Source: Clostridiales bacterium UBA2658
GTDB taxonomy: Bacteria > Bacillota > Clostridia > Oscillospirales > Oscillospiraceae
Length of the DNA: 5,058 nucleotides
Assembly: GCA_002359425.1 (NCBI GenBank)
Contig: DEMY01000005.1
Span: 1 to 5,058, forward strand
Direction: 5' to 3'
The notes under the pieces were generated by a model that was given only the letters and a program-made list of their open reading frames with translations, searched no databases and was not told the DNA's origin. This document shows positions 1-5,058 of the stretch, piece by piece; the stretch's first letter is position 1, and each line of letters starts with the position of its first letter. Both the position numbers and the translations under genes were made by a program.

Positions 1-929
1 ATCTTGCGGTGGCGTTCGAGCAGCTCAAGGAAAAACTCCAAAAGGAGGGCCTTTTCGACTCCGCGCACAAAAAGCCCATTCCGCGCTTTCCGCAGACGGT
101 CGCAGTCGTCACTTCTTCCGCCGGTGCCGCGGTGCGGGATATCATCCGCATTTTAGGAAAGCGCTGGCCGGGCGCAAAGGTTGTTTTGCTCCCCGTGCGC
201 GTGCAGGGAGCGGAAGCACCGCCGGAGATCGCTGGAGCGATACGATATGCGAACAAATTTAAGGTCGGCGACGTCTTAATTGTCGGACGCGGCGGCGGCT
301 CCATCGAAGATTTATGGGCTTTCAACGACGAGCGGGTCGCGCGGGCCATTTTTGAGTCGGACATCCCGATCATCTCTGCCGTCGGCCACGAGCCGGACGT
401 GACGATCTCCGATTTTGTCGCGGATCTGCGCGCGGCGACCCCGTCAAACGCTGCCGAGCTTGCGGTGCCGGACGAGCTGGAGCAGCGGGAGCTTTTGGAA
501 AATCTCAAGGCCCGCGCGGCGCACGCGATGGGAAAAGAGCTTGCTCAATCGCGCGACAGACTTATAAACCTGTCCTCCCGCCGCGTTTTGCAAAATCCGG
601 CGGCGTACATCGACCAGAAGCGGCTGGAGCTTGACGGCGCTTCGGGCGCGCTGCTTGCCGGCTTTGAGAGACTTTTGTCGCAAAAGAAAAACGCCTATGT
701 CCGCTGCGCCGCGGCACTTGACGCACTGAGTCCTCTGAAGGTGCTCGGGCGCGGCTACTCCATTGCGGAGGACAGCTCCGGAGCGCCCGTTTCATCCGTT
801 TCACAGATAAAAAAGGGCGATGCGCTGAAATTGAAATTAGCGGACGGCAGCGCGGACTGCACCGTGGATTCCGTTAAAAAGGAACGCAAAAAAGGAGAGA
901 GTCATGGCACAAAAGAAGCAGACGTTTGA
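1..929 (+). CDS. xseA: Exodeoxyribonuclease VII large subunit, C-terminal part (5' truncated by window edge)
   Basis: Large, catalytic subunit of exodeoxyribonuclease VII, a cytoplasmic nuclease that with XseB degrades single-stranded DNA into oligonucleotides from both ends. The reading frame is open from base 3 (L-A-V-A-F-E-Q-L-K); the GTG at 9 is an internal valine codon, because this stretch matches the middle of the family. The N-terminal OB-fold domain and the start of the nuclease domain lie upstream. Visible catalytic motifs are RDI (Asp at 138-140), GRGGGSIEDLWAFNDE (Arg at 288-290) and SAVGHEPDVTISDF (His 387-389, Asp 396-398). Their spacing of 50, 33 and 3 residues equals that of E. 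coli D155, R205, H238 and D241 as I recall them. A long charged helical region follows, then the family's C-terminal LSPLKVLGRGYS motif (about 729-761). The lysine-rich last 17 residues are encoded across the xseB ribosome binding site and start. About 308 residues are present of a usual 400-460. Identification is secure. Confidence 0.97.
   Translation, partial: LAVAFEQLKEKLQKEGLFDSAHKKPIPRFPQTVAVVTSSAGAAVRDIIRILGKRWPGAKVVLLPVRVQGAEAPPEIAGAIRYANKFKVGDVLIVGRGGGSIEDLWAFNDERVARAIFESDIPIISAVGHEPDVTISDFVADLRAATPSNAAELAVPDELEQRELLENLKARAAHAMGKELAQSRDRLINLSSRRVLQNPAAYIDQKRLELDGASGALLAGFERLLSQKKNAYVRCAAALDALSPLKVLGRGYSIAEDSSGAPVSSVSQIKKGDALKLKLADGSADCTVDSVKKERKKGESHGTKEADV
891..897 (+). promoter_or_regulatory. 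Shine-Dalgarno of xseB inside the end of xseA
   Basis: AAAGGAG lies 6 nt before the xseB ATG at 904 and within the last codons of xseA. It fixes the xseB start and means xseB initiation occurs on mRNA still being translated as xseA, which fits translational coupling of two subunits of one enzyme. The coupling is inferred. Confidence 0.8.
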
Positions 930-1143
930 GCAGTCGATGGAACGGCTGAACGTCATCGTGCGCGAGCTTGAAAAGGGCGAGGCCCCGCTTTCGGAGTCGC
1001 TCGCGCTGTTTGAGGAAGGAACCGCCCTGATCGCGGCCTGCGGTAAAATGCTGGATGAGGCCGAGCAGAAGGTTGTGAAGCTCAGAAAAGGCGCGGACAG
1101 CGCGCCGGTCGAGGAGCCCTTCGGCGCGGAGGAGGAGCAATGA
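904..1143 (+). CDS. xseB: Exodeoxyribonuclease VII small subunit
   Basis: Small, non-catalytic subunit of exodeoxyribonuclease VII. Several copies bind each XseA chain, and the complex acts on single-stranded DNA in the cytoplasm. The 79-residue product is normal for the family (about 60-85) and shows its pattern: TFEQSMERL near residues 7-15, then VRELEKGEAPLSESLALFEEG at about 19-39, then CGKMLDEAEQKVVKL at 46-60. These form two amphipathic helices, and the last 18 or so residues are an acidic, probably disordered tail. The ATG has a strong Shine-Dalgarno (AAAGGAG, 6-nt spacing). The gene overlaps xseA by 26 nt in another frame and shares ATGA with ispA. The tail codons GGAGGAG at 1131-1137 double as the ispA ribosome binding site. 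Confidence 0.97.
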   Translation: MAQKKQTFEQSMERLNVIVRELEKGEAPLSESLALFEEGTALIAACGKMLDEAEQKVVKLRKGADSAPVEEPFGAEEEQ

Positions 1144-2012
1144 ATACCATCGAGGACTATCGCCGGATGGCGGAGGCCGAGATCGCGCAGACATTTCGCG
1201 GCGGCGAAAAGCTGCCCCAGCACCGCCTTTTGGAGGCGATGCGCTACAGTCTTCTTGCCGGCGGCAAGCGCGTGCGTCCCGTTTTGGTGCTTGCTTTCTG
1301 CGAGGCGGCTGGGGGTAAGGCTGAAACGGCGATTCCGGCAGCGCTTGCCGTTGAAATGTTGCACACCTATTCCCTCATTCACGATGATCTGCCCTGCATG
1401 GACAACGACCATCTCCGCCGCGGAAAGCCGACGAACCACATCGTTTTTGGCGAGTTTACGGCGACCTTGGCGGGGGACGCATTGCAGGCGGAGGCGTTCG
1501 GAACGATTCTGCGCTCCGATCTGCCCGCGACCGTGAAAGCAGACTGCGCGGAAGCTCTGGCGGACGCCGCCGGAGTGGACGGCATCTGCGGCGGCCAGCA
1601 GCTCGACATGGAGGGAAACGGCAAAACGCTTTCCGAGGACGCGCTGATCAACGTCCAGACCCGTAAGACGGGCAGCCTCCTTTCGGCGGCCTGCCTCATG
1701 GGCGCAATCGTCGGCGGCGCGAACCCGAAGCAGCGCGAGGCCGCTCAAATCTACGGCGCGGCCCTTGGTGCGGCGTTCCAGATTCGGGACGATATGCTTG
1801 ACGAGATTTCGACGGCGGCGACGCTGGGCAAATCCGTCGGGACGGACAAGCGCGATGAAAAGACCACGTTTATGTCTCTTTACGGCGCGGAAAAGTGTGC
1901 AAAAATGATTGCAAAGCTCACGGAGAACGCCAAAAACACAGTGCGCGAAGCGTTCCCGCACCCGGAAGTTCTAACGGACTTTGCCGACAGCCTTGCCATG
2001 CGCGAAAGCTGA
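1140..2012 (+). CDS. ispA: Polyprenyl synthetase, farnesyl diphosphate synthase type
   Basis: Trans-prenyltransferase that condenses dimethylallyl and isopentenyl diphosphate to geranyl and then farnesyl diphosphate, the precursor of longer prenyl chains such as undecaprenyl diphosphate; cytoplasmic. The 290 residues are typical (E. coli IspA has 299). Visible motifs are GGKRVRP at 41-47 (diphosphate-binding), the first Asp-rich motif HDDLPCMDND at 81-90 with D82, D83 and D88, then RRGKPTNH at 93-100, AGDAL at 111-115, GGQQLD at 151-156, KTGSL at 176-180 and the second Asp-rich motif QIRDDMLDE at 214-222. The two-residue insertion in the first Asp motif (DDxxxxD) and the Tyr-Ser five and four residues before it (HTYSLIHDD) match E. 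coli IspA and favour C15 product length. Geranylgeranyl synthase activity cannot be excluded by eye. The ATG overlaps the xseB stop (ATGA) and is preceded by GGAGGAG, so translation is probably coupled. A terminator follows 39 nt after the stop. Confidence 0.95.
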   Translation: MNTIEDYRRMAEAEIAQTFRGGEKLPQHRLLEAMRYSLLAGGKRVRPVLVLAFCEAAGGKAETAIPAALAVEMLHTYSLIHDDLPCMDNDHLRRGKPTNHIVFGEFTATLAGDALQAEAFGTILRSDLPATVKADCAEALADAAGVDGICGGQQLDMEGNGKTLSEDALINVQTRKTGSLLSAACLMGAIVGGANPKQREAAQIYGAALGAAFQIRDDMLDEISTAATLGKSVGTDKRDEKTTFMSLYGAEKCAKMIAKLTENAKNTVREAFPHPEVLTDFADSLAMRES

Positions 2013-2019
2013 CGAATTA

Positions 2020-2048
2020 TTGAATATTCATTTATATATGAATAAAAT
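2020..2048 (+). promoter_or_regulatory. Candidate sigma-A promoter P1 upstream of the terminator
   Basis: TTGAAT (2020-2025, 4 of 6 matches to TTGACA) and TAAAAT (2043-2048, 5 of 6 to TATAAT) are separated by exactly 17 nt in the AT-rich gap after ispA. A start about 7 nt downstream (near 2055) would fall in the 5' arm of the terminator hairpin, so RNA from it would begin with most of that stem. AT-rich DNA gives such matches by chance, so this is weak and less convincing than the promoter at 2072-2100. Confidence 0.3.
2025..2044. repeat. Short AT-rich inverted repeat in the ispA-dxs gap
   Basis: TATTCAT (2025-2031) and ATGAATA (2038-2044) are perfect 7-nt inverted copies around a 6-nt centre (TTATAT). 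As RNA it would be a weak hairpin of A-U pairs with one G-C pair. As DNA it sits between the two elements of candidate promoter P1, where a repressor site could lie. No regulator is recognisable, and chance is plausible at this base composition. Confidence 0.35.
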
Positions 2049-2051
2049 CCG

Positions 2052-2092
2052 AAAAAACGCCTGTTTTGGCCTTGTAAAGACAGGCGTTTTTT
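2052..2092 (+). terminator. Intrinsic terminator after ispA (potentially bidirectional)
   Basis: A perfect 13-nt inverted repeat, AAAAAACGCCTGT at 2052-2064 and ACAGGCGTTTTTT at 2080-2092. The core is the 7-bp stem CGCCTGT/ACAGGCG. It can extend inward by one G-U and two A-U pairs, leaving a loop of about 9 nt (2068-2076). The core is followed by six Ts (2087-2092), the classic Rho-independent layout, and preceded by six As, so it could also work on the minus strand, though no minus-strand gene abuts it. It should end or reduce transcription of xseA-xseB-ispA before dxs. How much reads through cannot be judged from sequence. Confidence 0.88.
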
Positions 2093-2100
2093 GCTATGAT
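2072..2100 (+). promoter_or_regulatory. Candidate sigma-A promoter P2 for dxs, extended -10 type
   Basis: A -35-like TTGTAA (2072-2077, 4 of 6) lies 17 nt upstream of TATGAT (2095-2100, 5 of 6), and the -10 carries the extended TG-N element (TGC at 2092-2094). The predicted start is near 2107, giving a leader of about 58 nt to the TTG of dxs. The -35 sits in the loop of the preceding terminator, the spacer is its 3' arm, and the T of the TG element is the last base of the terminator's T-run. RNA from this promoter would therefore lack the hairpin. It is the best candidate for independent expression of dxs-tlyA-nadK; the assignment is inference from consensus matching. Confidence 0.6.
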
Positions 2101-2152
2101 ATGAAAATCGATTAATATGATTTCGGCGGGCTGTGTCCCGTCCTGTTTACCT

Positions 2153-2157
2153 GAGGT
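2153..2157 (+). promoter_or_regulatory. Shine-Dalgarno deciding the dxs start
   Basis: GAGGT lies 7 nt before the TTG at 2165. The alternative upstream ATG at 2117 has only AT-rich DNA before it (AAAATCGATTAAT) and no purine-rich site. This places the dxs start at 2165. Confidence 0.82.
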
Positions 2158-2164
2158 ATTTAAA

Positions 2165-4030
2165 TTGAGTATTTTAGACCGCATCGACTCGCCGGACGAT
2201 CTGCGGGACCTCTCCATGCGGGAGCGCCGACAGCTTTGTGACGAGATTCGGGCATTTTTAATAGAGAATGTCTCCAAGACCGGGGGCCATCTCGCCTCCA
2301 ATCTCGGCGCTGTGGAGTTGACGCTCGCCATACACAGGGTCTACGACACTTCGCGCGACAGGCTCGTTTTCGACGTTGGCCACCAGAGCTACGTCCACAA
2401 AATTCTGACCGGTCGAAGGGACAAATTCGACACGCTCCGCCAACACGGCGGTATTTCCGGCTACCCGAAGCCGTCCGAGAGCGTGCATGACGCCGCTATT
2501 GCGGGGCATGCGTCCAGTTCCGTCTCCGTTGCCCTCGGTATGGCCCGGGCGCGGACGCTTGAGCGCGAGAATTACGACGTCGTCGCCGTCATCGGGGACG
2601 GGGCGCTCACCGGCGGCCTTGCCTACGAAGGACTCAGCGATGCGGGCGACTCCGGCGAGCCGCTGGTCGTTATTTTAAACGACAACGGCATGGCCATTGA
2701 CTCCAACGTCGGCGGCATGGCAAAGCGCCTTTCCAAAATGCGTGTACGTCCCGGCTACTTCAAGTTCAAGCGCTGGTATCGCCGCGCTTTCGGGAAGGTC
2801 CCGGCGGTATACAACTTCAACCACCGCCTGAAGGAATGGCTCAAGCGCGAGCTTATTCCCGGCAATCTTTTTTCGGATCTTGGCTTCCACTATTTGGGTC
2901 CGGTGGACGGGCACGATATTGTGCAGCTTGAGTCCGTTTTGAGATGGGCAAAGGAACTCAAAATGCCCGTTCTGGTGCACGTTATCACGCAGAAGGGCCA
3001 CGGCTATTCCTTCGCCGAGCAGGAGCCGGAGCTTTATCACGGGGTAGATGCTTTTGATACGGATTGCGGCATTGAACATGCGGATCAGCCGAACTTTTCA
3101 AATGCGTTCGGTGAAGCGTTGTGTGAGCTGGCGGAAAAGGACAAAAACGTCGTCGCCATTACAGCGGCAATGTGTGCAGGCACAGGACTGACCGAGTTTT
3201 CAAAGCGCTTCCCAGAGCGCTTTTTCGACGTTGGCATCGCGGAGGGCCACGCGGTCGCGATGGCGGCGGGTATGGCGAGCAGGGGCGTTGTCCCGGTTTT
3301 TGCCGTGTATTCGAGCTTTCTCCAGCGGGGCTACGACATGCTCATCCACGACGTGTCGCTCTCGAACCAGCACGTCGTTTTTGCGGTGGATCGTGCGGGC
3401 CTCGTCGGGCACGACGGGGAGACGCATCAGGGCGTTTTCGACGTCAACTACCTTTGCAGCGTGCCGCACATGGCGGTGCTGTGTCCTGCGAGCTTTGCCG
3501 AGCTGCGGGAGATGCTTGAGCTTGCCTGTTACCGAATCGAGGGTCCTGTCGCCGTCCGCTATCCGCGCGGGGGCGAGGGCACCTACAAAATGAGCTGCGG
3601 CGCGCGGCCCGCGACCGTTTTGCGCCGGGGCGAGGATTTAACGATTGTGGCCTATGGAACGATGATCAACGAGGCGCTCGCCGCTGCCGACGCGCTTTTG
3701 AAATACGGCGTCGGCTGCGACGTTGTAAAGCTAAACTTTATTAATCCGCTGGACACGGAAACGGTTCTGCGCTCGCTGCAAAAGACCGGGCGGCTGCTCG
3801 TTTCAGAGGACGCCTGCGCAGCCGGAAGCGTTGGAAGCCGTCTTCTTGCGGCCTGCGCAAAGGAGGGCGTTTCGCTCAAAGCGGCGGAAACGTTAGATCT
3901 TGGCAGCGGCGTTATACCGCACGGCTGCGTGCCGGAGCTTTTGCACGAAAAGGGCGTTGACGCCGCCGGCATCGTGCGCGCGGCAAAGCGAATGCTGGAG
4001 CTTGACGGAAACGAGGTGAGCGCGCTTTGA
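2165..4030 (+). CDS. dxs: 1-deoxy-D-xylulose-5-phosphate synthase (TTG start)
   Basis: Thiamine-diphosphate enzyme that joins pyruvate and glyceraldehyde 3-phosphate to 1-deoxy-D-xylulose 5-phosphate with loss of CO2, the first step of the MEP isoprenoid pathway and also a precursor for thiamine and pyridoxal; cytoplasmic. From the TTG it has 621 residues beginning M-S-I-L-D-R-I, the usual family start and length; an in-frame ATG at 2117 would add 16 untypical residues without a ribosome binding site. Visible features are SKTGGHLASNLG with H42, VGHQSYVHK with H73, the cofactor motif GDGALTGG (144-151, D145) with NDNGM (metal ligands N174, M176), catalytic E360 in GIAEGHA, R388 in FLQRGYD, HDGETHQG (D417, H421) and RYPRGG (R468). 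These align at constant offsets with E. coli H49, D152, N181, E370, R398, D427, H431 and R478. The C-terminal transketolase domain is complete. NDNG and AEGH differ from the common NDNE and AEQH. The stop overlaps tlyA by 4 nt. Confidence 0.96.
   Translation: MSILDRIDSPDDLRDLSMRERRQLCDEIRAFLIENVSKTGGHLASNLGAVELTLAIHRVYDTSRDRLVFDVGHQSYVHKILTGRRDKFDTLRQHGGISGYPKPSESVHDAAIAGHASSSVSVALGMARARTLERENYDVVAVIGDGALTGGLAYEGLSDAGDSGEPLVVILNDNGMAIDSNVGGMAKRLSKMRVRPGYFKFKRWYRRAFGKVPAVYNFNHRLKEWLKRELIPGNLFSDLGFHYLGPVDGHDIVQLESVLRWAKELKMPVLVHVITQKGHGYSFAEQEPELYHGVDAFDTDCGIEHADQPNFSNAFGEALCELAEKDKNVVAITAAMCAGTGLTEFSKRFPERFFDVGIAEGHAVAMAAGMASRGVVPVFAVYSSFLQRGYDMLIHDVSLSNQHVVFAVDRAGLVGHDGETHQGVFDVNYLCSVPHMAVLCPASFAELREMLELACYRIEGPVAVRYPRGGEGTYKMSCGARPATVLRRGEDLTIVAYGTMINEALAAADALLKYGVGCDVVKLNFINPLDTETVLRSLQKTGRLLVSEDACAAGSVGSRLLAACAKEGVSLKAAETLDLGSGVIPHGCVPELLHEKGVDAAGIVRAAKRMLELDGNEVSAL
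4013..4019 (+). promoter_or_regulatory. Shine-Dalgarno of tlyA inside the end of dxs
   Basis: GAGGTGA, a long match to the 16S anti-Shine-Dalgarno, lies 7 nt before the TTG at 4027. It supports this non-ATG start overlapping the dxs stop. The next in-frame ATG (residue 27) falls inside the S4 domain. Confidence 0.85.
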
Positions 4031-4827
4031 AAAAACCGAGACTGGATCAGCTCGTTTTCGACCGCGGCCTTACGGAGAGCCGCGAGCGGGCGAAGACCTC
4101 GATCATGGCGGGTCTCGTTTTTGTAAACTTTCAGCGCTGCGACAAGCCCGGAACGCCGGTTGCGGAGGACGCCGCGATCGAATTGAAGGGCGAAGCGCTG
4201 CCCTATGTGAGCCGTGGTGGACTTAAGCTTGAAAAGGCCCTGAAGGTCTTTCATTTTGACCCAGCCGGCCTGATCTGCGCGGACTGCGGGGCCTCCACCG
4301 GCGGATTTACGGATGTGCTGCTGCAAAACGGAGCCAAAAAGGTTTTCGCCATCGACGTCGGCTATGGGCAGCTTGCATGGAGCATCCGCTCGGACCCGCG
4401 CGTCGTCGTTATGGAGCGCACGAATGTCCGCTATGTAACGCCGGATATGTTGGACGAAACGCCGCAGCTTGCAGTCATGGATCTGTCGTTCATCTCCGTC
4501 CGGCTGGTACTGCCGATTGTGCGCGAGCTGCTGCCGGACGGGGGGCACGTTATCTGTCTTATAAAACCACAGTTTGAAGCCGGGAAGGAAAAGGTCGGCA
4601 AAAAGGGCGTCGTCCGCGAAAAGGCGACGCATGTGGAGGTTGTCCGCGATTTTCTGGACTTTGCTCCAACAGCCGGGCTCACGCCGCTGGGCCTTGATTT
4701 TTCGCCGATCCGCGGGCCGGAGGGGAACATCGAATACCTTGCGCTGCTGCGAAAGGGAACGTACAACGCGCCGGATTTGAACCCCGATGCCGTTGTCGAA
4801 GCGTCCCACGCCGCGTTTGACGCTTGA
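4027..4827 (+). CDS. tlyA: TlyA-family rRNA (cytidine-2'-O)-methyltransferase
   Basis: S-adenosylmethionine-dependent enzyme of the TlyA family. Characterised members 2'-O-methylate cytidine in 23S rRNA (C1920) and, in some, also 16S rRNA (C1409), which makes ribosomes sensitive to capreomycin. The 266 residues hold an N-terminal S4 RNA-binding domain (about 5-62), then a Rossmann-type FtsJ domain with DCGASTGGF (86-94) and DVGYGQLAWS (110-119) for cofactor binding. The K-D-K-E catalytic tetrad is complete: K67 in SRGGLKLEKAL, D152 in MDLSF, K180 in LIKPQFE and E236 in GNIEYL. Its spacing is the same as K69, D154, K182 and E238 of M. tuberculosis TlyA (268 residues) as I recall it. The TTG start overlaps the dxs stop as TTGA, with GAGGTGA upstream. 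Older databases call this family hemolysin; nothing here suggests a toxin, since there is no signal peptide or membrane segment. Methylation of one or both sites cannot be settled by eye. Confidence 0.93.
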   Translation: MKKPRLDQLVFDRGLTESRERAKTSIMAGLVFVNFQRCDKPGTPVAEDAAIELKGEALPYVSRGGLKLEKALKVFHFDPAGLICADCGASTGGFTDVLLQNGAKKVFAIDVGYGQLAWSIRSDPRVVVMERTNVRYVTPDMLDETPQLAVMDLSFISVRLVLPIVRELLPDGGHVICLIKPQFEAGKEKVGKKGVVREKATHVEVVRDFLDFAPTAGLTPLGLDFSPIRGPEGNIEYLALLRKGTYNAPDLNPDAVVEASHAAFDA

Positions 4828-4844
4828 GCGGGAAAGGATACGCC

Positions 4845-5058
4845 ATGACGGAGAAGAAACGCATCGTTCTGCGCGCAAACCCCAAGCGGGATATCGACTT
4901 TCAACTGACGAAGAAAGTTTATGCAATGCTTGAAAAAGAGGGCTTTTCCGTCTGCGTCTGTCCGACGGAGCGAGAGGACGCGCTGCCGCCGAAGCTGAAA
5001 ACGGCAGAGCTTGCGGATGCCGCCGAAAACGCTGCGCTCATTGTGAGTCTCGGCGGGG
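4845..5058 (+). CDS. nadK: NAD kinase, N-terminal part (3' truncated by window edge)
   Basis: Probable ATP/polyphosphate-NAD kinase, which phosphorylates NAD to NADP in the cytoplasm. Only 71 codons are present. The start ATG follows GGAAAGGA (4831-4838) by 6 nt and the tlyA stop by 17 nt, so it is likely in the same operon. The fragment shows the family's first beta strand (RIVLRANPKRD, residues 6-16), a helix (LTKKVYAMLEKEGF), and a second strand (VCVCP). The end, ALIVSLGG at about 64-71, is where the GGDGT motif of NAD kinases begins; the final base G fits the first position of its Asp codon. The N-PxRD wording resembles clostridial NAD kinases as I remember them. The position after tlyA is where nadK usually sits in Clostridia, often followed by argR and recN, which this window does not reach. 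The catalytic domain is not visible, so the call relies on the motif edge and context. Confidence 0.87.
   Translation, partial: MTEKKRIVLRANPKRDIDFQLTKKVYAMLEKEGFSVCVCPTEREDALPPKLKTAELADAAENAALIVSLGG

Noticed and set aside
837..1961. Long minus-strand open frame (374 codons) opposite xseB and ispA
   Set aside because: It lies opposite two clearly identified genes, its product is arginine-rich and matches no family I know, and GC-rich third positions on the plus strand suppress stops on the other strand. It has no independent support.
2021..2046. TGAATATTCA palindrome and ATGAATAAAAT resembling arginine-repressor boxes
   Set aside because: An ARG box needs TGAAT and ATTCA separated by about four A/T bases; here they abut, and the second copy is only a half site. 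In AT-rich DNA this is weak, and arginine control of ispA or dxs has no rationale.
2101..2115. Five-codon mini-ORF (ATG AAA ATC GAT then TAA) before dxs
   Set aside because: It begins right at the -10 region, upstream of the predicted transcript start near 2107, and has no ribosome binding site, so it is probably not on the mRNA.
2125..2142. Small hairpin (CGGG...CCCG with a G-U and a G-C extension) in the dxs leader
   Set aside because: Only about six pairs including a wobble, and it leaves the Shine-Dalgarno free. No known regulatory RNA fits.
2147..2160. ACCTGAGG before dxs, resembling part of a TPP riboswitch (Dxs uses thiamine diphosphate)
   Set aside because: The other conserved thi-box segments are missing, the leader from the nearest promoter is only about 58 nt, and the bases are explained by the dxs Shine-Dalgarno.
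4027..4827. Hemolysin function for the TlyA protein
   Set aside because: This is a historical family label. The S4 domain, the SAM motif and the complete K-D-K-E tetrad show an RNA 2'-O-methyltransferase, with no signal peptide or membrane segment.
3652..4926. Long minus-strand open frame (424 codons) opposite the end of dxs, tlyA and the start of nadK
   Set aside because: It spans three unrelated plus-strand genes including their junctions, with low-complexity serine- and arginine-rich translation. This is the expected shadow of GC-biased codons.
1..5058. A novel defence, mobile or biosynthetic system
   Set aside because: Every gene has a clear housekeeping identity, spacing is tight, and the order is one I recall as common in Clostridia. 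I saw no direct repeats, transposase, integrase, tRNA or spacer array in the window.

Overview
The window reads as a chromosomal housekeeping cluster from a fairly GC-rich member of the Firmicutes, most likely class Clostridia. The basis is the gene order (xseA-xseB-ispA-dxs-tlyA-nadK, all on the plus strand), which I recall as a common clostridial arrangement. Strong Gram-positive-type Shine-Dalgarno sequences, TTG start codons and sigma-A-like promoter elements point the same way. The coding DNA is GC-rich with GC-rich third positions, and the one real intergenic region is markedly AT-rich. The protein wording (for example NDNG and AEGH in Dxs) suggests an Oscillospiraceae-like anaerobe, but that placement is inference from memory and not a database result.

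Layout: the window opens inside xseA (large subunit of exodeoxyribonuclease VII, 5' end missing). It overlaps xseB (small subunit) by 26 nt, and xseB overlaps ispA (farnesyl diphosphate synthase type) by 4 nt. A 152-nt AT-rich gap follows, holding a strong intrinsic terminator and two candidate sigma-A promoters, one of them interlocked with the terminator. The next unit begins with dxs (DXP synthase), whose best start is a TTG at 2165 and not the ATG at 2117. It overlaps tlyA (S4 plus FtsJ-type rRNA 2'-O-methyltransferase) by 4 nt through a second TTG start. After 17 nt comes nadK (NAD kinase), which leaves the window inside its GGDG motif.

How the genes fit together: XseA and XseB form one nuclease acting on single-stranded DNA. 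Dxs makes the first committed intermediate of the MEP isoprenoid pathway, and IspA uses that pathway's end products to build farnesyl diphosphate. NadK supplies NADP(H), which the MEP pathway needs at the reductoisomerase step, although its main role is general. TlyA modifies rRNA and has no evident biochemical link to its neighbours. The terminator suggests that xseA-xseB-ispA and dxs-tlyA-nadK are at least partly separate transcription units.

I found no mobile element, CRISPR array, tRNA, rRNA or novel system here. The points worth a second look are regulatory (the ispA-dxs gap and the start codons) and a few residue-level details.
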